Assembly: GCA_963920765.1 (NCBI GenBank)
Contig: OY987245.1
Coordinates: 15,702,727-15,766,726 of the forward strand
Length of the DNA: 64,000 nt
Source of the DNA: Ulota crispa
Lineage: Eukaryota > Streptophyta > Bryopsida > Orthotrichales > Orthotrichaceae
Direction: 5' to 3'
A model generated the notes under the pieces. The model did no database searches. It saw only the letters and a program-made list of their open reading frames with translations, and was not told the origin of the DNA. The translations under genes were made by a program, and so were the position numbers. This document shows, piece by piece, positions 37,172-47,900 of the stretch (positions are counted from its first letter, which is position 1; each line of letters starts with the position of its first letter).

Positions 37172-40100
37172 CTAGAGCTTCAGTTGGTGAATGTCAGGTG
37201 TACCCGAGGCATTGTCTGTGCTGACTTTCTTTCCTTCGGCTGCTACCGCAGGAACCTGCTCAGAGTACAATCAACGAAGCGGAAATTCATGAAAATCTGG
37301 TGTCGGTAGTCATGACTTTGAAACATGCAGGAGGTGATTTTAATCATGCAAAGGCATTTTCTACTACTAAAACAGTAGAAGACTAACACGTAGAAACTAA
37401 GATATGTCTAACATAAGAAAGCATTGTACCTTGGCCGGAGGATTCTTTGCTTTGGCGTCCTTCTTGGTGTCCTTTTTTGTGTCTTTCTTTGGAGCTTCTG
37501 TGAAGGGAAGGAAATCGGTATTGAGCATGAATGGTCGCAACACATCTGGTACCCTCACACCAGCTGGTGTCTGGTAATTCTCCAGAATGCAGCACAGGGT
37601 TCTCTCCGTTGCAGTAAGAGTAGAATTCAGTAGATGACAATAGTTCTTGACTTGGTCGTTCATCTGCGTTTCGTACAATCAGAAAGTCATCTTATTTGAA
37701 AAAATAGCTTAAATTGTTGCCAAGCAGGAACTTATTTCTTCATACTCTTCATAAGATATACAAATCACACCCTCAAGTAGATAAAATTGGGCCGAGAAAC
37801 ACTACTTCGCTAAACGAACTTGCTTCTTACAAAGAACCAGATGAAAGCGTTCTTGAAAATTCACGTAAATTAAATTGGCGATGTATGCCACTTTCTATTG
37901 ACTATTAGCTGCAAAAAGGAATCATTTTGTAGTTCTAAAGAGCAACCGGTAGCATTCAGTACGAACCAACATCAGAAACATAAGCACTACAAAATCACCA
38001 TGAAATTAGCATACCTTCTTTTGACCATAACGAATTTCAAGGTTCCTTGCTTGGTAGTCTGTGCAATTCGAGCATGATACAAGCTCTCGGTATGTCTTAG
38101 AAGCCGGAAACCATGCCTCCAAATCGTACTTCTTGGCAGCACTGTCGTTCAGTGCTCCCGAAACAATAGACACTACTCGGTATGGGAGACCCAGCTACAT
38201 GACATCAGACAATCTGATCAGCCGTCTATGCATATCCCCTGCAAGTACAACTAAAAGGACCAAAAACCCATGTAGAGCAGAGAGATGAACAATTCACTTG
38301 AGACAAGAAAACGCGTATAAGGCTACTGCACCGTGTTATGCAATTCTATAATTCTACAAGGTGGTTAGAATAGAAAGCGAATGTCAGTCAACCCGGACAA
38401 GTCATCACAAAAGCTAACCCCCTGACGGAGTCGGCAAAAACGATGTGAGATTTGCAGTAACAATACCTGCTGGTAGAACTCTTCTGAGTTTTTCAGCATT
38501 TCTTCATGGACTTCCCAAGACACTTCATCGTTGGGGCTAGTAAGACAAAACTGCTCCACTTTCTCAAACTGATGCACTCGGAATATTCCAAGTGTGTCTC
38601 TTCCATGAGAACCGGCTTCCTTTCTGAAGCAAGTTGAATAACCAGCATACCTACACAGAACCAAGCAATAAACTTAATTGGAAATCCACAAGGAACACCT
38701 ACAAACGCACCCATTAAGTTCACCATAAACCCTTCACCAAATAGTAAATTACACTGGTGATAAAAACAATGGATGTACATGAACTGATCCTAATCCACGC
38801 CTGGTTTTGCACATGAAGCATACTGTCTCAGCCATGAAACAGTAAAAAAACAGAAGCACAAGCATAATCAAACTCACTTTCGTTGTTACATCAGTATTTC
38901 CTCTATCGAACCTACAAGAGAGCATTATATGGGAAGAGGAAGTACTTAATGGGTAATGTCTTAGGGTCCATCCAACTGCCACGATGCAATGCACACAAAG
39001 GTTGCTCAGCAGTTGCAATTAAGTACTTGTCGTCACCTTCCCCAGTCACCTGCAGTTAAAGAGTGCCCAGCTGATTAGCAATTCCATAGTACTGATTTCC
39101 CTCACTGACCTAAGAACATTCTATAATAATGGACTCCCAAGTGTCCACTTACACATCTATAGAAGTTGAAAAGGATCCTTTGAGAGGATTCAAGAAAGGT
39201 TGCAAAATGTACAACTAGAAAGTATAAATCATCTCTTACATTTGGAATAATAAAAATATACTTTGAATAATACTATAATCGACTATTAGCGTTTAAAGTG
39301 GACTTCCTTCCGTTTAGTGCACCTAATGATTACAATGCCGGACATCCAGGAGGGTCAAACCTTGTAGAGCTCCTCATCAAACTGCGCCAACTGAGCACAC
39401 TCAGCCATCACCTCCTGCCGCATGAAAAAAGGGGTCTGCAACAGCGTGTATCCTCGCTGGACCAAAAAGGCTAAGCCGAAATTAATAATAGCTTGGTTCA
39501 ACATCACTCCGTAATGCTTCAGAAAGTAGCCACGTCCCCCGGCAACATCCGTGCCTGCTTCAAGCTCAACGATGCCCAATCTGTTCACGAGGTCTACATG
39601 GTTTAAAAGACCTGCTTCTTCTCTGGGAGTCCCCCACTTCCGGACTAACAAATTGTTGTCCTGTTTCACAAAACCTCACACTAGTTAACTTCTAAAAAGG
39701 CATCCCTTTATACTAAAGATTTTCAATGATCTATAAATGCAACTTAGAAGAATAATCGTAAGAATGACATAGATATTCAATTTCGAGTTTATATATATGA
39801 CTGAATCTTCTGTTGCAATCACCAATACCTTTTCACATAATTTTTAACTTCCATTTTCCAAATTCTATTAAACTCAAATACCAACCAAGTTTAATATATG
39901 GTAAGATTTCAATGATCCATACATGCAACTTAGAAGAATAATCGTGAGACAATGTACAAATATATGACATAAATATTCAATTTCAAGTTATATCTGTATG
40001 ATTAAATCTTCTGTTGCTATCACCAATACTTTTTCACATAATTTTAAACTTACATTTTCCAAATCCCTACTAAACTCAAATACTAACCAAGTCTTGATAT

Positions 40101-41240
40101 ATGGTAAGTGAAACCAATTAGTATAGTTTGAAAGTGTGATAAGATATTGAAAATCTTACATTGGTTTAACCTAGGAAAACTTATTTATAGATTGTTACTT
40201 TAAAATCAACGTCAACTCACACAGTTTCCACAAATCTGACAGTAACATAGCATAGTAAAATAACCTTACTAAATGCTCCTTTAGATATTTCATTTGTCAT
40301 GTACATAGTCCTAGAAGATATTGATTATATAGTGCATGACACTTATAACCAACAACTATTGGCCAAACAAGAAATACTAAAGCACAACACATATACCCAT
40401 TAGCTCAAAAGTACTTCCACCACCAGGAGGGACAAACCCTAAGCTTCATCTTGGTGGACTCGAATTTTTGATAACTTTTTTTTGACAAAGCCTTAGGCTA
40501 TCCCCTTGAATTGGGAGTTGTTGGTTATAAGTGTCATGCACCGTAAGTAATATGAACTTGAAAACATACACCATCTCCAAAGGATTGATAAATCCTTTAC
40601 GGCATAAATTCTAAGCAGATCCTCGCAGAGTAACGATTACAAAATCCGAAAAAGTCCTTGAAGGTACTGACTATAAGTAATATGAACTTGAAAACATACA
40701 CCATCTCCAAAGGATTGATTAAGCCTTTAGGGTATAGATTCTGAGCAGATCCTCGCAGAGTAACGATTATAAAATCTGTATGCAAACGAAGACACACATG
40801 CAGGTTCAATTATTGCATAATTTTTATGGAAAAGATCTAAGAAGGATTAAGTTTTTAAAGGATGTAGGTAGTACCTCATTGTTATCAAAAGGCACGGAAT
40901 CATGCACCAAATTGCCGACCAAGCGCAAGCTGGCTTCCATGGCGGTCTTACACTCCGAGGTCGCCTTCTCGGTGGCAACCTTCTCCTCTTCCAAGCGGCT
41001 CTTCTCCAGCAAAAGCTGCCCGGGATCCTCCTTGGCCATCTTCTTCTTCTTAATCCCGTCCTGCACTTTGTTCACCTCCTTGCGGATGTTGTCCACCTCG
41101 AACTGACGCTGGCGCCACTCCTTGTCCAGCCTGATCACCTCATCCACGAGTTCCACCCTCGCAAACCGGCGTCGCTGCGACTCGCGGATCCGCTCCGGAT
41201 CGTTGCCCCGCTCCTCGCGGAACAGCAAAATGTCCAACAT
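37172..41240 (-). CDS. Cytosolic seryl-tRNA synthetase
   Basis: The seven exons, in transcript order, are 40875-41240, 39361-39660, 38946-39049, 38467-38650, 38015-38194, 37430-37663 and 37172-37255. All phases agree, giving 483 residues. The start '[20 protein letters not shown]' is the canonical plant cytosolic N-terminus with no transit peptide. Residues 30-110 form the tRNA-binding coiled coil ('[18 protein letters not shown]'). Class II motif 1 lies near 150-200, motif 2 is '[18 protein letters not shown]', and motif 3 is around '[19 protein letters not shown]' to 'VLRPFM'. The enzyme charges serine and selenocysteine tRNAs with serine using ATP. After the core there is a Lys-rich tail ('[16 protein letters not shown]') and a final exon of 27 residues, about 30 residues longer than flowering-plant enzymes as I remember them. 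Confidence 0.93.
39719..40110 (-). repeat. Tandem duplication of about 190-200 bp in synthetase intron 1
   Basis: Copy 1 (about 39719-39903) and copy 2 (about 39904-40110) share 'gcaacttagaagaataatcg', 'tgacatagatattcaatttc', 'aatcttctgttgc' and 'tatatggtaag', with scattered changes. Intronic and non-coding. Confidence 0.75.
40548..40775 (-). repeat. Second tandem duplication (about 125 bp unit) in synthetase intron 1
   Basis: The unit 'tatgaacttgaaaacataca' ... 'gcagatcctcgcagagtaac' ... 'aaaatc' occurs at about 40550-40645 and 40679-40773, with few differences, so it is younger than the neighbouring duplication. Confidence 0.8.
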
Positions 41241-41408
41241 TGTGTGTGACCTCACCTCCAACAACACAAAGTGATAAAAAAAGTATGAATAAAGATTCAA
41301 AAATTGAAAGATCAATGGAGCGAGAGAGACAACTCCCTTCGGCAAAAGCTTCGACAAAAGCTGCAGCGAGGCTTGCAAAATGCTGGAAAGAGAAGGCGTG
41401 CGCCGGGG

Positions 41409-41431
41409 TTTTAGGGTTTAGGGTTTAGGGG
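41409..41431 (-). promoter_or_regulatory. Telo-box cluster upstream of seryl-tRNA synthetase
   Basis: Three tandem TTTAGGG units (AAACCCTAA on the gene strand) lie about 170-190 bp upstream of the ATG. In plants, telo-boxes near the transcription start are typical of genes for the translation machinery, which fits. Only three units are present, so this is not a telomere. Confidence 0.65.
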
Positions 41432-41704
41432 TGCGAAATCTAGGTCGTTCCTAGACTTTGTGGGACTTCTATGACCTCTAAGTTACTGCTGGACTTGAAC
41501 GTGAGTTCCTTGTGACCACTGGAGCCCTCATTCATAAGCTTACGTCATCATTTCGTATTTTAAAATTGTTTGGCGAAATAGATGAGTAGAATTGGAATAT
41601 TGGAGTATATTAGGATTTAATTAGATTGGATCCATTCATTGTTAATTGTGGAAATACCAATATATTTTTCTACTTTTAAAGCTTTGGATTTTTGCAAAGG
41701 GAGT

Positions 41705-41938
41705 TTAACCCCTAAAGGACATAGTGTGCCGTTGCGACCAGTAGAATACGAGGTATTTTTCTTGTATTTGGAATAGATTCACACTTTTATTGCATTTGAG
41801 ATCAACAAAGAAGTTGGAGAATAGATCAAAGTGGTTCTAGTGAGCTACTTGAGATCCTAAATTAAAACTTCTTACTTGTAGCAAATACGGATTATACGGC
41901 AGCATATATACTATGTCCTATGGTCCTTTAATGGTTAA
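41705..41938 (-). mobile_element. Short TTAA-type MITE, family S1 copy 2
   Basis: Starts TTAACCCCTAAAGGACATAG and ends CTATGGTCCTTTAATGGTTAA, with TTAA on both sides. Its interior is the reverse complement of 10661-10911, as shown by 'aacaaagaagttggagaat', 'ctagtgagctacttgagatc' and 'cttgtagcaaatacgg'. The two copies are 31 kb apart. Confidence 0.75.
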
Positions 41939-42011
41939 TGTTTGTTTTTAGAAGGATTATACATTTATCTATACTACCAAGTGGGAGGATTTCCCTAAGT
42001 GCGCCCTTTTC

Positions 42012-42185
42012 TAGAACCTTCTAGAATTTTTTGTTGTATGTTGAAGCAACATAGGACGCTCAAGATATAAAACACCAAATGCCCACCAACCACGTCATTT
42101 TCCAAAAAATTCTAGAACTTCTTGGTAGAAGTTGAAACAATAAAGGATGCCCCAAATATGAAACATCAAACGCCCTCCAACCATG
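42012..42185 (+). repeat. Diverged direct repeat, about 95-bp period
   Basis: Two successive units run from 'tctagaa' through 'gttgaagcaacataggacgc' / 'gttgaaacaataaaggatgc' to 'ccaccaaccacgt' / 'cctccaaccatgt'. They differ at about one base in six. Confidence 0.55.
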
Positions 42186-42292
42186 TGCTATAAAACAAAA
42201 AAACGCTAAGCTGCATTATCCATATATGTCCAACTCACGCAAAGCGTGTGCTTGTATGCTAGTATGTAAAAAAATGCAAGATATATATTGTT

Positions 42293-42594
42293 TACATTGA
42301 ATATTATATTTAGGTTGCCTTAACAATTAGGTTGTTTTACCTTGGAAAGTTACTTCATGACTCATCACTAGGTCACTTGGAGGTGCATGCAACTCTCTAA
42401 AAACTTGGATTTCACATGGTTTACAACTTTACAATTGTTTATTTTTTGTAACTTTGTTGTTGTTTGCAAGGCTCTTTAAAAACAAATTATTGCAATAAAT
42501 TTTGATAAAAATTATTGTTGTATTAGTAAATATATATTTAGTGTAAAATGTCAAGAAATTAGTTAAGGGCAACCTAAACACAATATTCAATGTA
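42293..42594. mobile_element. TIR element of about 302 bp, unassigned superfamily
   Basis: TACATTGAATATTATATTTA..GGTTGCCTTAAC at the left is inverted as GTTAAGGGCAACCTAAACAC..ATTCAATGTA at the right, an imperfect inverted repeat of about 32 bp. Terminal TA or flanking GTT could be the target duplication (mariner-like TA or a 3-bp type). The interior is AT-rich and non-coding. Confidence 0.6.
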
Positions 42595-43906
42595 GTTATT
42601 AGCATGTGGTGATTTTGTTTTATTTTTGGTATTCTAGGTCCCAAGAGTTCAAAGGAATAAGGTGTTTACATGGTTTTGTACTAAATTGTTTCCATGGCTC
42701 TAATTGACAATAAAAAGAAGCTTAATTGTTTGACATTATTCTTTAATTGGACTACATTGCCTTTCAATTTTGTAGAAATACAAAACCAAAAATAAAATCT
42801 TTGCATCTCTTGTAAGTGGAAAATTTGGGTAGCTTTATTTAATTTATTGTACATCTAATTATAGAATAAACCAACCAAAGGTTTTTTTGCAACACAATGA
42901 AAAGTTGTGGAAACCCATTATTTTGATTATATTTTGATTTTAATCTTTGCCTTAGAAGGAGTTTTAAATAAGTGTGGATCTCTATAAAGGTGTGAGTTTT
43001 CTTAAATACTTCTTATTGTTGAAAATTCAATTCACTTCTATTGGCTTGAGTTGCATTGCAAGCCTTGCAACCAATTTTTTGTGCATGACCTAGTGTTTTT
43101 TTTTCAAACTTAGATAAATAGTTTGCATTGCTCATATAAGCAAATCTATTAGCCAGAGCATTTCCAAAGTAGCCTAAATGTGATACTCAACCTTGGGCCT
43201 TGTCCTTGGATTTTAGTGTGTTTGAGTTTGTGTATGTTGAGATGATTGGGATAGATTAAGAGCATTATGCTTCCTTACAATCCATGATAGCTTCTTCAAG
43301 TAATGTAAAATCTAATGATCTATTTGCACAATCCCTAAACTCTCAATATATGGTTTTATGTTTTAGTTCTTTTTGTAGAATAGTAACAAGATCAAAAGGA
43401 TCATTTTTTTTCATCCAACTTTAGTTGTTTGCTTACTTCACTACACTTCTAACTTTGGATGCTAAACATTTTTTAAATTTGAACATTGTACATTCTATTC
43501 TATCATGATTAAAGCATTATGAATTTTTGAAATTTTATTGTGATATTAGATTTTAATCCATATTCCACAATTATAGGTCTATCACTAAAAAAGTTCAAAA
43601 AAATAATCTATGCTCACATGCTTGTATACTTACACTCACAAACCCACTTTCAAATTCACATCCCAGCATTTATAGTAGAAAAAGTATAATTGATAACCTT
43701 TCCTAAAATAGAGTATTAATAATATGTTGACACTCAAAGAGCTACAAAAGATTCTATGTCCTCTTGAAAGGAAGATGGTACTCAAATTTGAAAGGTTTTG
43801 TATCAAATTTCACTCTCTATGTCTAATACCATCTTCCTATATAATTCTAATTGAATACTTTAAAGACGCATAAAACTGAATGAACATCGCAATTTAGAAA
43901 ATGGAA

Positions 43907-44260
43907 TTAACCCTTAAAGGACAAATGGATCACCGTGGCTTGCCTTGCTTGTAGCATTCTATAGTGTTTTGCACATGGGCACTAGTAGTATTAACTCAAA
44001 AAGTTGGAAAAGTCAACAGTGCATGGTGCCCTCATGAAAATTGCAAGGACAGCTCGGGAGCTAACACCATGTATCACAATTTGGGTTACAAAACAAAATG
44101 AATGTATCTCAAGAGGTAATTTTTTGCCTTTCATGATGCACTACGCATTTATGATTAGTTTTGAAAAAAAATCAGATCAAAATCAGTTTTTTTGTGAGAT
44201 ACAAAGTTTTTTTTCGGAGGCCAAGGACGTTTTTAGTCCGTGCCGACGTTTAGGGGTTAA
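43907..44260. mobile_element. TTAA-type element of 354 bp
   Basis: TTAACCCTTAAAGGACAAAT at the left, GTGCCGACGTTTAGGGGTTAA at the right, TTAA flanks on both sides. The interior differs from the other families in the window, so it is a separate subfamily. The sub-terminal GGACGTTTTTAGTCC is a small palindrome. Confidence 0.65.
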
Positions 44261-44956
44261 AGTAGTGGAATGTGTTTCACCTAGTTTTCTAAACAACTTA
44301 ATTGAACAAACTCAATGCATTATCAAATTCCAACTTTGAGTCTTATATAAAAAAATACCATTATCTAGATTGATCAAAAACTTGAAACTTCGAAAATTCA
44401 TCTTATCTACAAGAAGAATCGGACATGTTTTATTTGAATTATTGAACATACTAATGTCTAATGGTCAGAGCGAAAATGTGGAAAACTAGGATGAACTTGA
44501 AGGATACCTAGAATATGTAGAAATGGCCAAATCTTCACACATTCTTATTACCAGCACCAGACGTGATTGAATTTGTGAAGTTAAAATGAATAAAGTCCAT
44601 ATTTTCTGAGTACTTTAGATATGAGTTTATGAAAATGGTGTTAACATTAGAAGTAGGATTCTACAAAACTTAGAAAATAGTAAATTCACGCTGAACCCTG
44701 TGCGCAGAAAAGAGATACTCACCCAGAACTACAATCCCAAACAAGCATTAAATGTCAGTAATATTTATAAGGAATCACGTCAAAGTAACGACGTGTCTGC
44801 AAGGTGCAAACAGAAACACTCAGAAGGTAACTATTTTTACATTTGATAAATAAGGCATCAAACAATGGAGCCAGATGCCATGTCGATTAAATGACCTAAT
44901 ATACAGAGCTATGGCTTCCAATTCTGAAGGCTTAATGTACAGCTTTCGCTACAAAT

Positions 44957-47900
44957 TCATGAATATTGGTCTAAAGCAGTTCTACAAGCAACTAGTATAT
45001 CCTGAAAGTGTTGATTCAAATCTCGGAGAGAGCTGATATCATCACTAGCGTCAGGGAAAAAGGACAAAAAATGCCTTAACTGCCCAGTCCAACTCTCAAT
45101 AAATTCAAAACAATGCAAAGGTGGAATAGGTACAAGTTTGCTGAGTGAGTGACTTGGAGACTCGTTCGGGGAACCAGTGTTCGCAGAGTCCTGTCCAGAA
45201 GTTGTTCTCGTCGTACTTGGTTCACCGTCCACGATATCCTGAGATGAAACCTCGGTAGCAAGTGCAGTGAAGGATTGGCAATTCTCCAAACACAGCTGAA
45301 ATATCTGTTAAGGACAAGTACACGAGTTAATACACTAGATTGACAATCTAATGTTCTGGCAATACCTCTAAAGATACTCACTGTATTACTATTTTAGTTG
45401 CAGAACTTCATGAAGAAATAGTGAACTGCCATAAATAAAGAAGCGCGAGTGAATGTCATTGATCGAACAAAGCTATACTCTTGAGACCAAGAACTTCCTT
45501 CATACACAGGTTACATGAAAAAAAAGGTTTGACAAGAAATGCAAGAGGATTGCTAAAAACCTGACAGCGATACAGGGCACTATATAAGAGCTTAGCAAGT
45601 TTCACAGTTGATAACTCCAAAGTGGATCCGCCTTTGCTCCAACGTTCCTTCAAGCTATAGAACACAAGCTCATCTGCGCTCACCGTTGTACACATAATTC
45701 GGCGAGTTAGGAAGCCAATAACGACGACGTCTATTAGTGTCCTCAATGTTGGGAAATGTACAACAAAAACCACGCAACCACGGTGGGTTAAAAAAGAGAA
45801 TTCTTGAGAAAATCCAGTTATTTGTGAGGGTGACAAATGCAAGTTTGAAAGACAAAAAACCAGAAGCATCTAGAAAAATGGGATTTACCTGTCAGGTATA
45901 GCAGATCAAAGAAAAGAAAGCCATGTTGCTGTGAACCTTCTCCCTTACTTGAAAAGGCCTGTAAGCACTTCTCAAATTCTTGAAATGCGTCCTGATTCTT
46001 CATATTCCAGCTACCCTGCTTCGCCAGATTGCCGGACACTAAACCAGCTTCTCTGCTATTCCCACTCTTAGAGCCAGGGTAATCCTTTTTATGTGCAGAA
46101 CTCTGCAGGTCAAGCCTCAATCCCAAGTTTGGTTTTTCTTGGAGACCCGATAATATCCGATTCATCAAGGAGTAAAATATGCTGAGAAAAGAAGTAGTTG
46201 CAAGCTCAAGCCGCTCAAAGGAATATGACTTTTTCGGCCTGCAAAAATCCAAGCTAAGTTCGCATGAACACAGTCGAGACACCAAACATCTTAATTGCCA
46301 TGATGGTACAAAGGAACATGCATCGAGCTTCCCATGATCAGTTCAATAAAAATCTTGAAGGGTAAATTCTGCTGAATAAAATATTCTACAGGGACACATT
46401 TCTAAAGCTGCGACACTTCAAAACAGAAAAAAAACACACATCTTGAACATATAGTTTGAGTTAAACTTACCCAGAGGCAGCAAAGAAATTGCGAAGGTGC
46501 CCAGCTGTTAGACGCAAGCTAACAGTGTACTTCTCACGAGGATTAGATCGGTTGTAGATGGTAAAGTGCTCTTCAACGTACTTCTGCTTCATCACCATCT
46601 TCCAATGCTCCCGCAAAGTATCCAGATTTGGTCGAACCAAAATATCATGACACCCTTTCTCGTGCATTTTTGTCGGCGGTGTACGCACATCTAAGTTAAA
46701 CCCTTGAGAAATAGCACTTGGTATCTCTTGCGATCCAGGAACATCCACATTAAAGAAAAGTGAATCATTCTTGACAATATATTCTAGATTTCGGTGATGA
46801 TACAAGTTTCTTAAAGTAAGAACCTGGAAAGACGGCGTTAAATCAAGCTCATCATCCCGGTGCACTGGAATTGCTGGACTTCCTTGCTGTGGGGAACGCA
46901 GAACATCATCCGATTCATCCGGAGTTTTGTTACGCATTCCAGACGTTTCTGAAGACAATGGACTTGGTACGTGTCCTGATTGATGGACTCCTGTAGAACT
47001 CAACAACACCTCGTTTTCGATAAAAGGGGCATTGACAGGGACATCTTTGTTGCAGTAGCCTCCGTTGGTCTTTGAGCAGATCCCTGCGGCGCTGGTAACA
47101 TCCACGAAAGCATGGCCACTTCCATGCCTTCTTGTTGAAAAGACAACATCAGTAGAAGAGATCCCAATCTGAGGGTACCGGCATTTTGCTCGGAACGGTA
47201 TGCAGCGTTGGTAATCCTGCAAGTACATTATGAGAAAAAACAGCCATGCGTTATACATTAATTGCGACGGGAAAGTCTTGGAACGCACTGTAGTAGATAT
47301 AAAATCTAAAGAGAACTTCGAAAGGGGAAGTTCTCTCCATAAAATAATTTCTTTGGACTACAACAGCACCTTGATTAATTAAAGAATAACCGGGCTCGAA
47401 AGGGAAAATTTACCTTGACAAGTCGGCAGTTAACAAAAATTGTGGCAGACAATTCATCACACGTATCCTCCATAAGCGGTTCTTCCTTGGGTGGACCAAT
47501 GCAAAAGTGGATCCAAAGCCGAATACTGCACCGGGATAGCAAGTATACATGCCAGTTGTTAACATGAACAAAGCCATATGCAATCAATTTAAATAAAGTT
47601 GAAACCAGTAACAATCAACATAACATCCACAACAGCCTATATGGACAAGTACATTTTTTGATCACAACCGCTCGATTCAGAATCGCAATTTTCTTCATAG
47701 CTCAAAATTCTGATGTTGATTGATTGAGATGGCAGTCCGTCTTGCCTGCTCTTAGCATCCACAGTCACTGAGCTGAAGCGCTTCAAAGACGTGTTTTGAA
47801 GAGAAAAGTTGAGTTCCGTTGAGTCGTTATGATCCAAGGAAGAAGAAAGGAGAAATTCCATGGCAACTGAGGCTTCATTCACAATGACAAAAGACCGATT

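Larger units (their letters stand above)
41432..44956. other. Gene-free region between two minus-strand genes
   Basis: It begins as the synthetase promoter and ends as the 3' flank of the giant ASH gene. It contains TTAA elements at 41705 and 43907, a diverged direct repeat at 42012-42185 and a TIR element at 42293-42594. The plus-strand frame at 44004-44339 lies within the second TTAA element and is not called. Confidence 0.6.

Noticed and set aside
41409-41431. Interstitial telomere
   Set aside because: Only three TTTAGGG units in a promoter position; a telo-box is the better reading.
44004-44339. 111-codon plus-strand frame
   Set aside because: Starts inside and runs out of the TTAA element at 43907-44260; no motifs.
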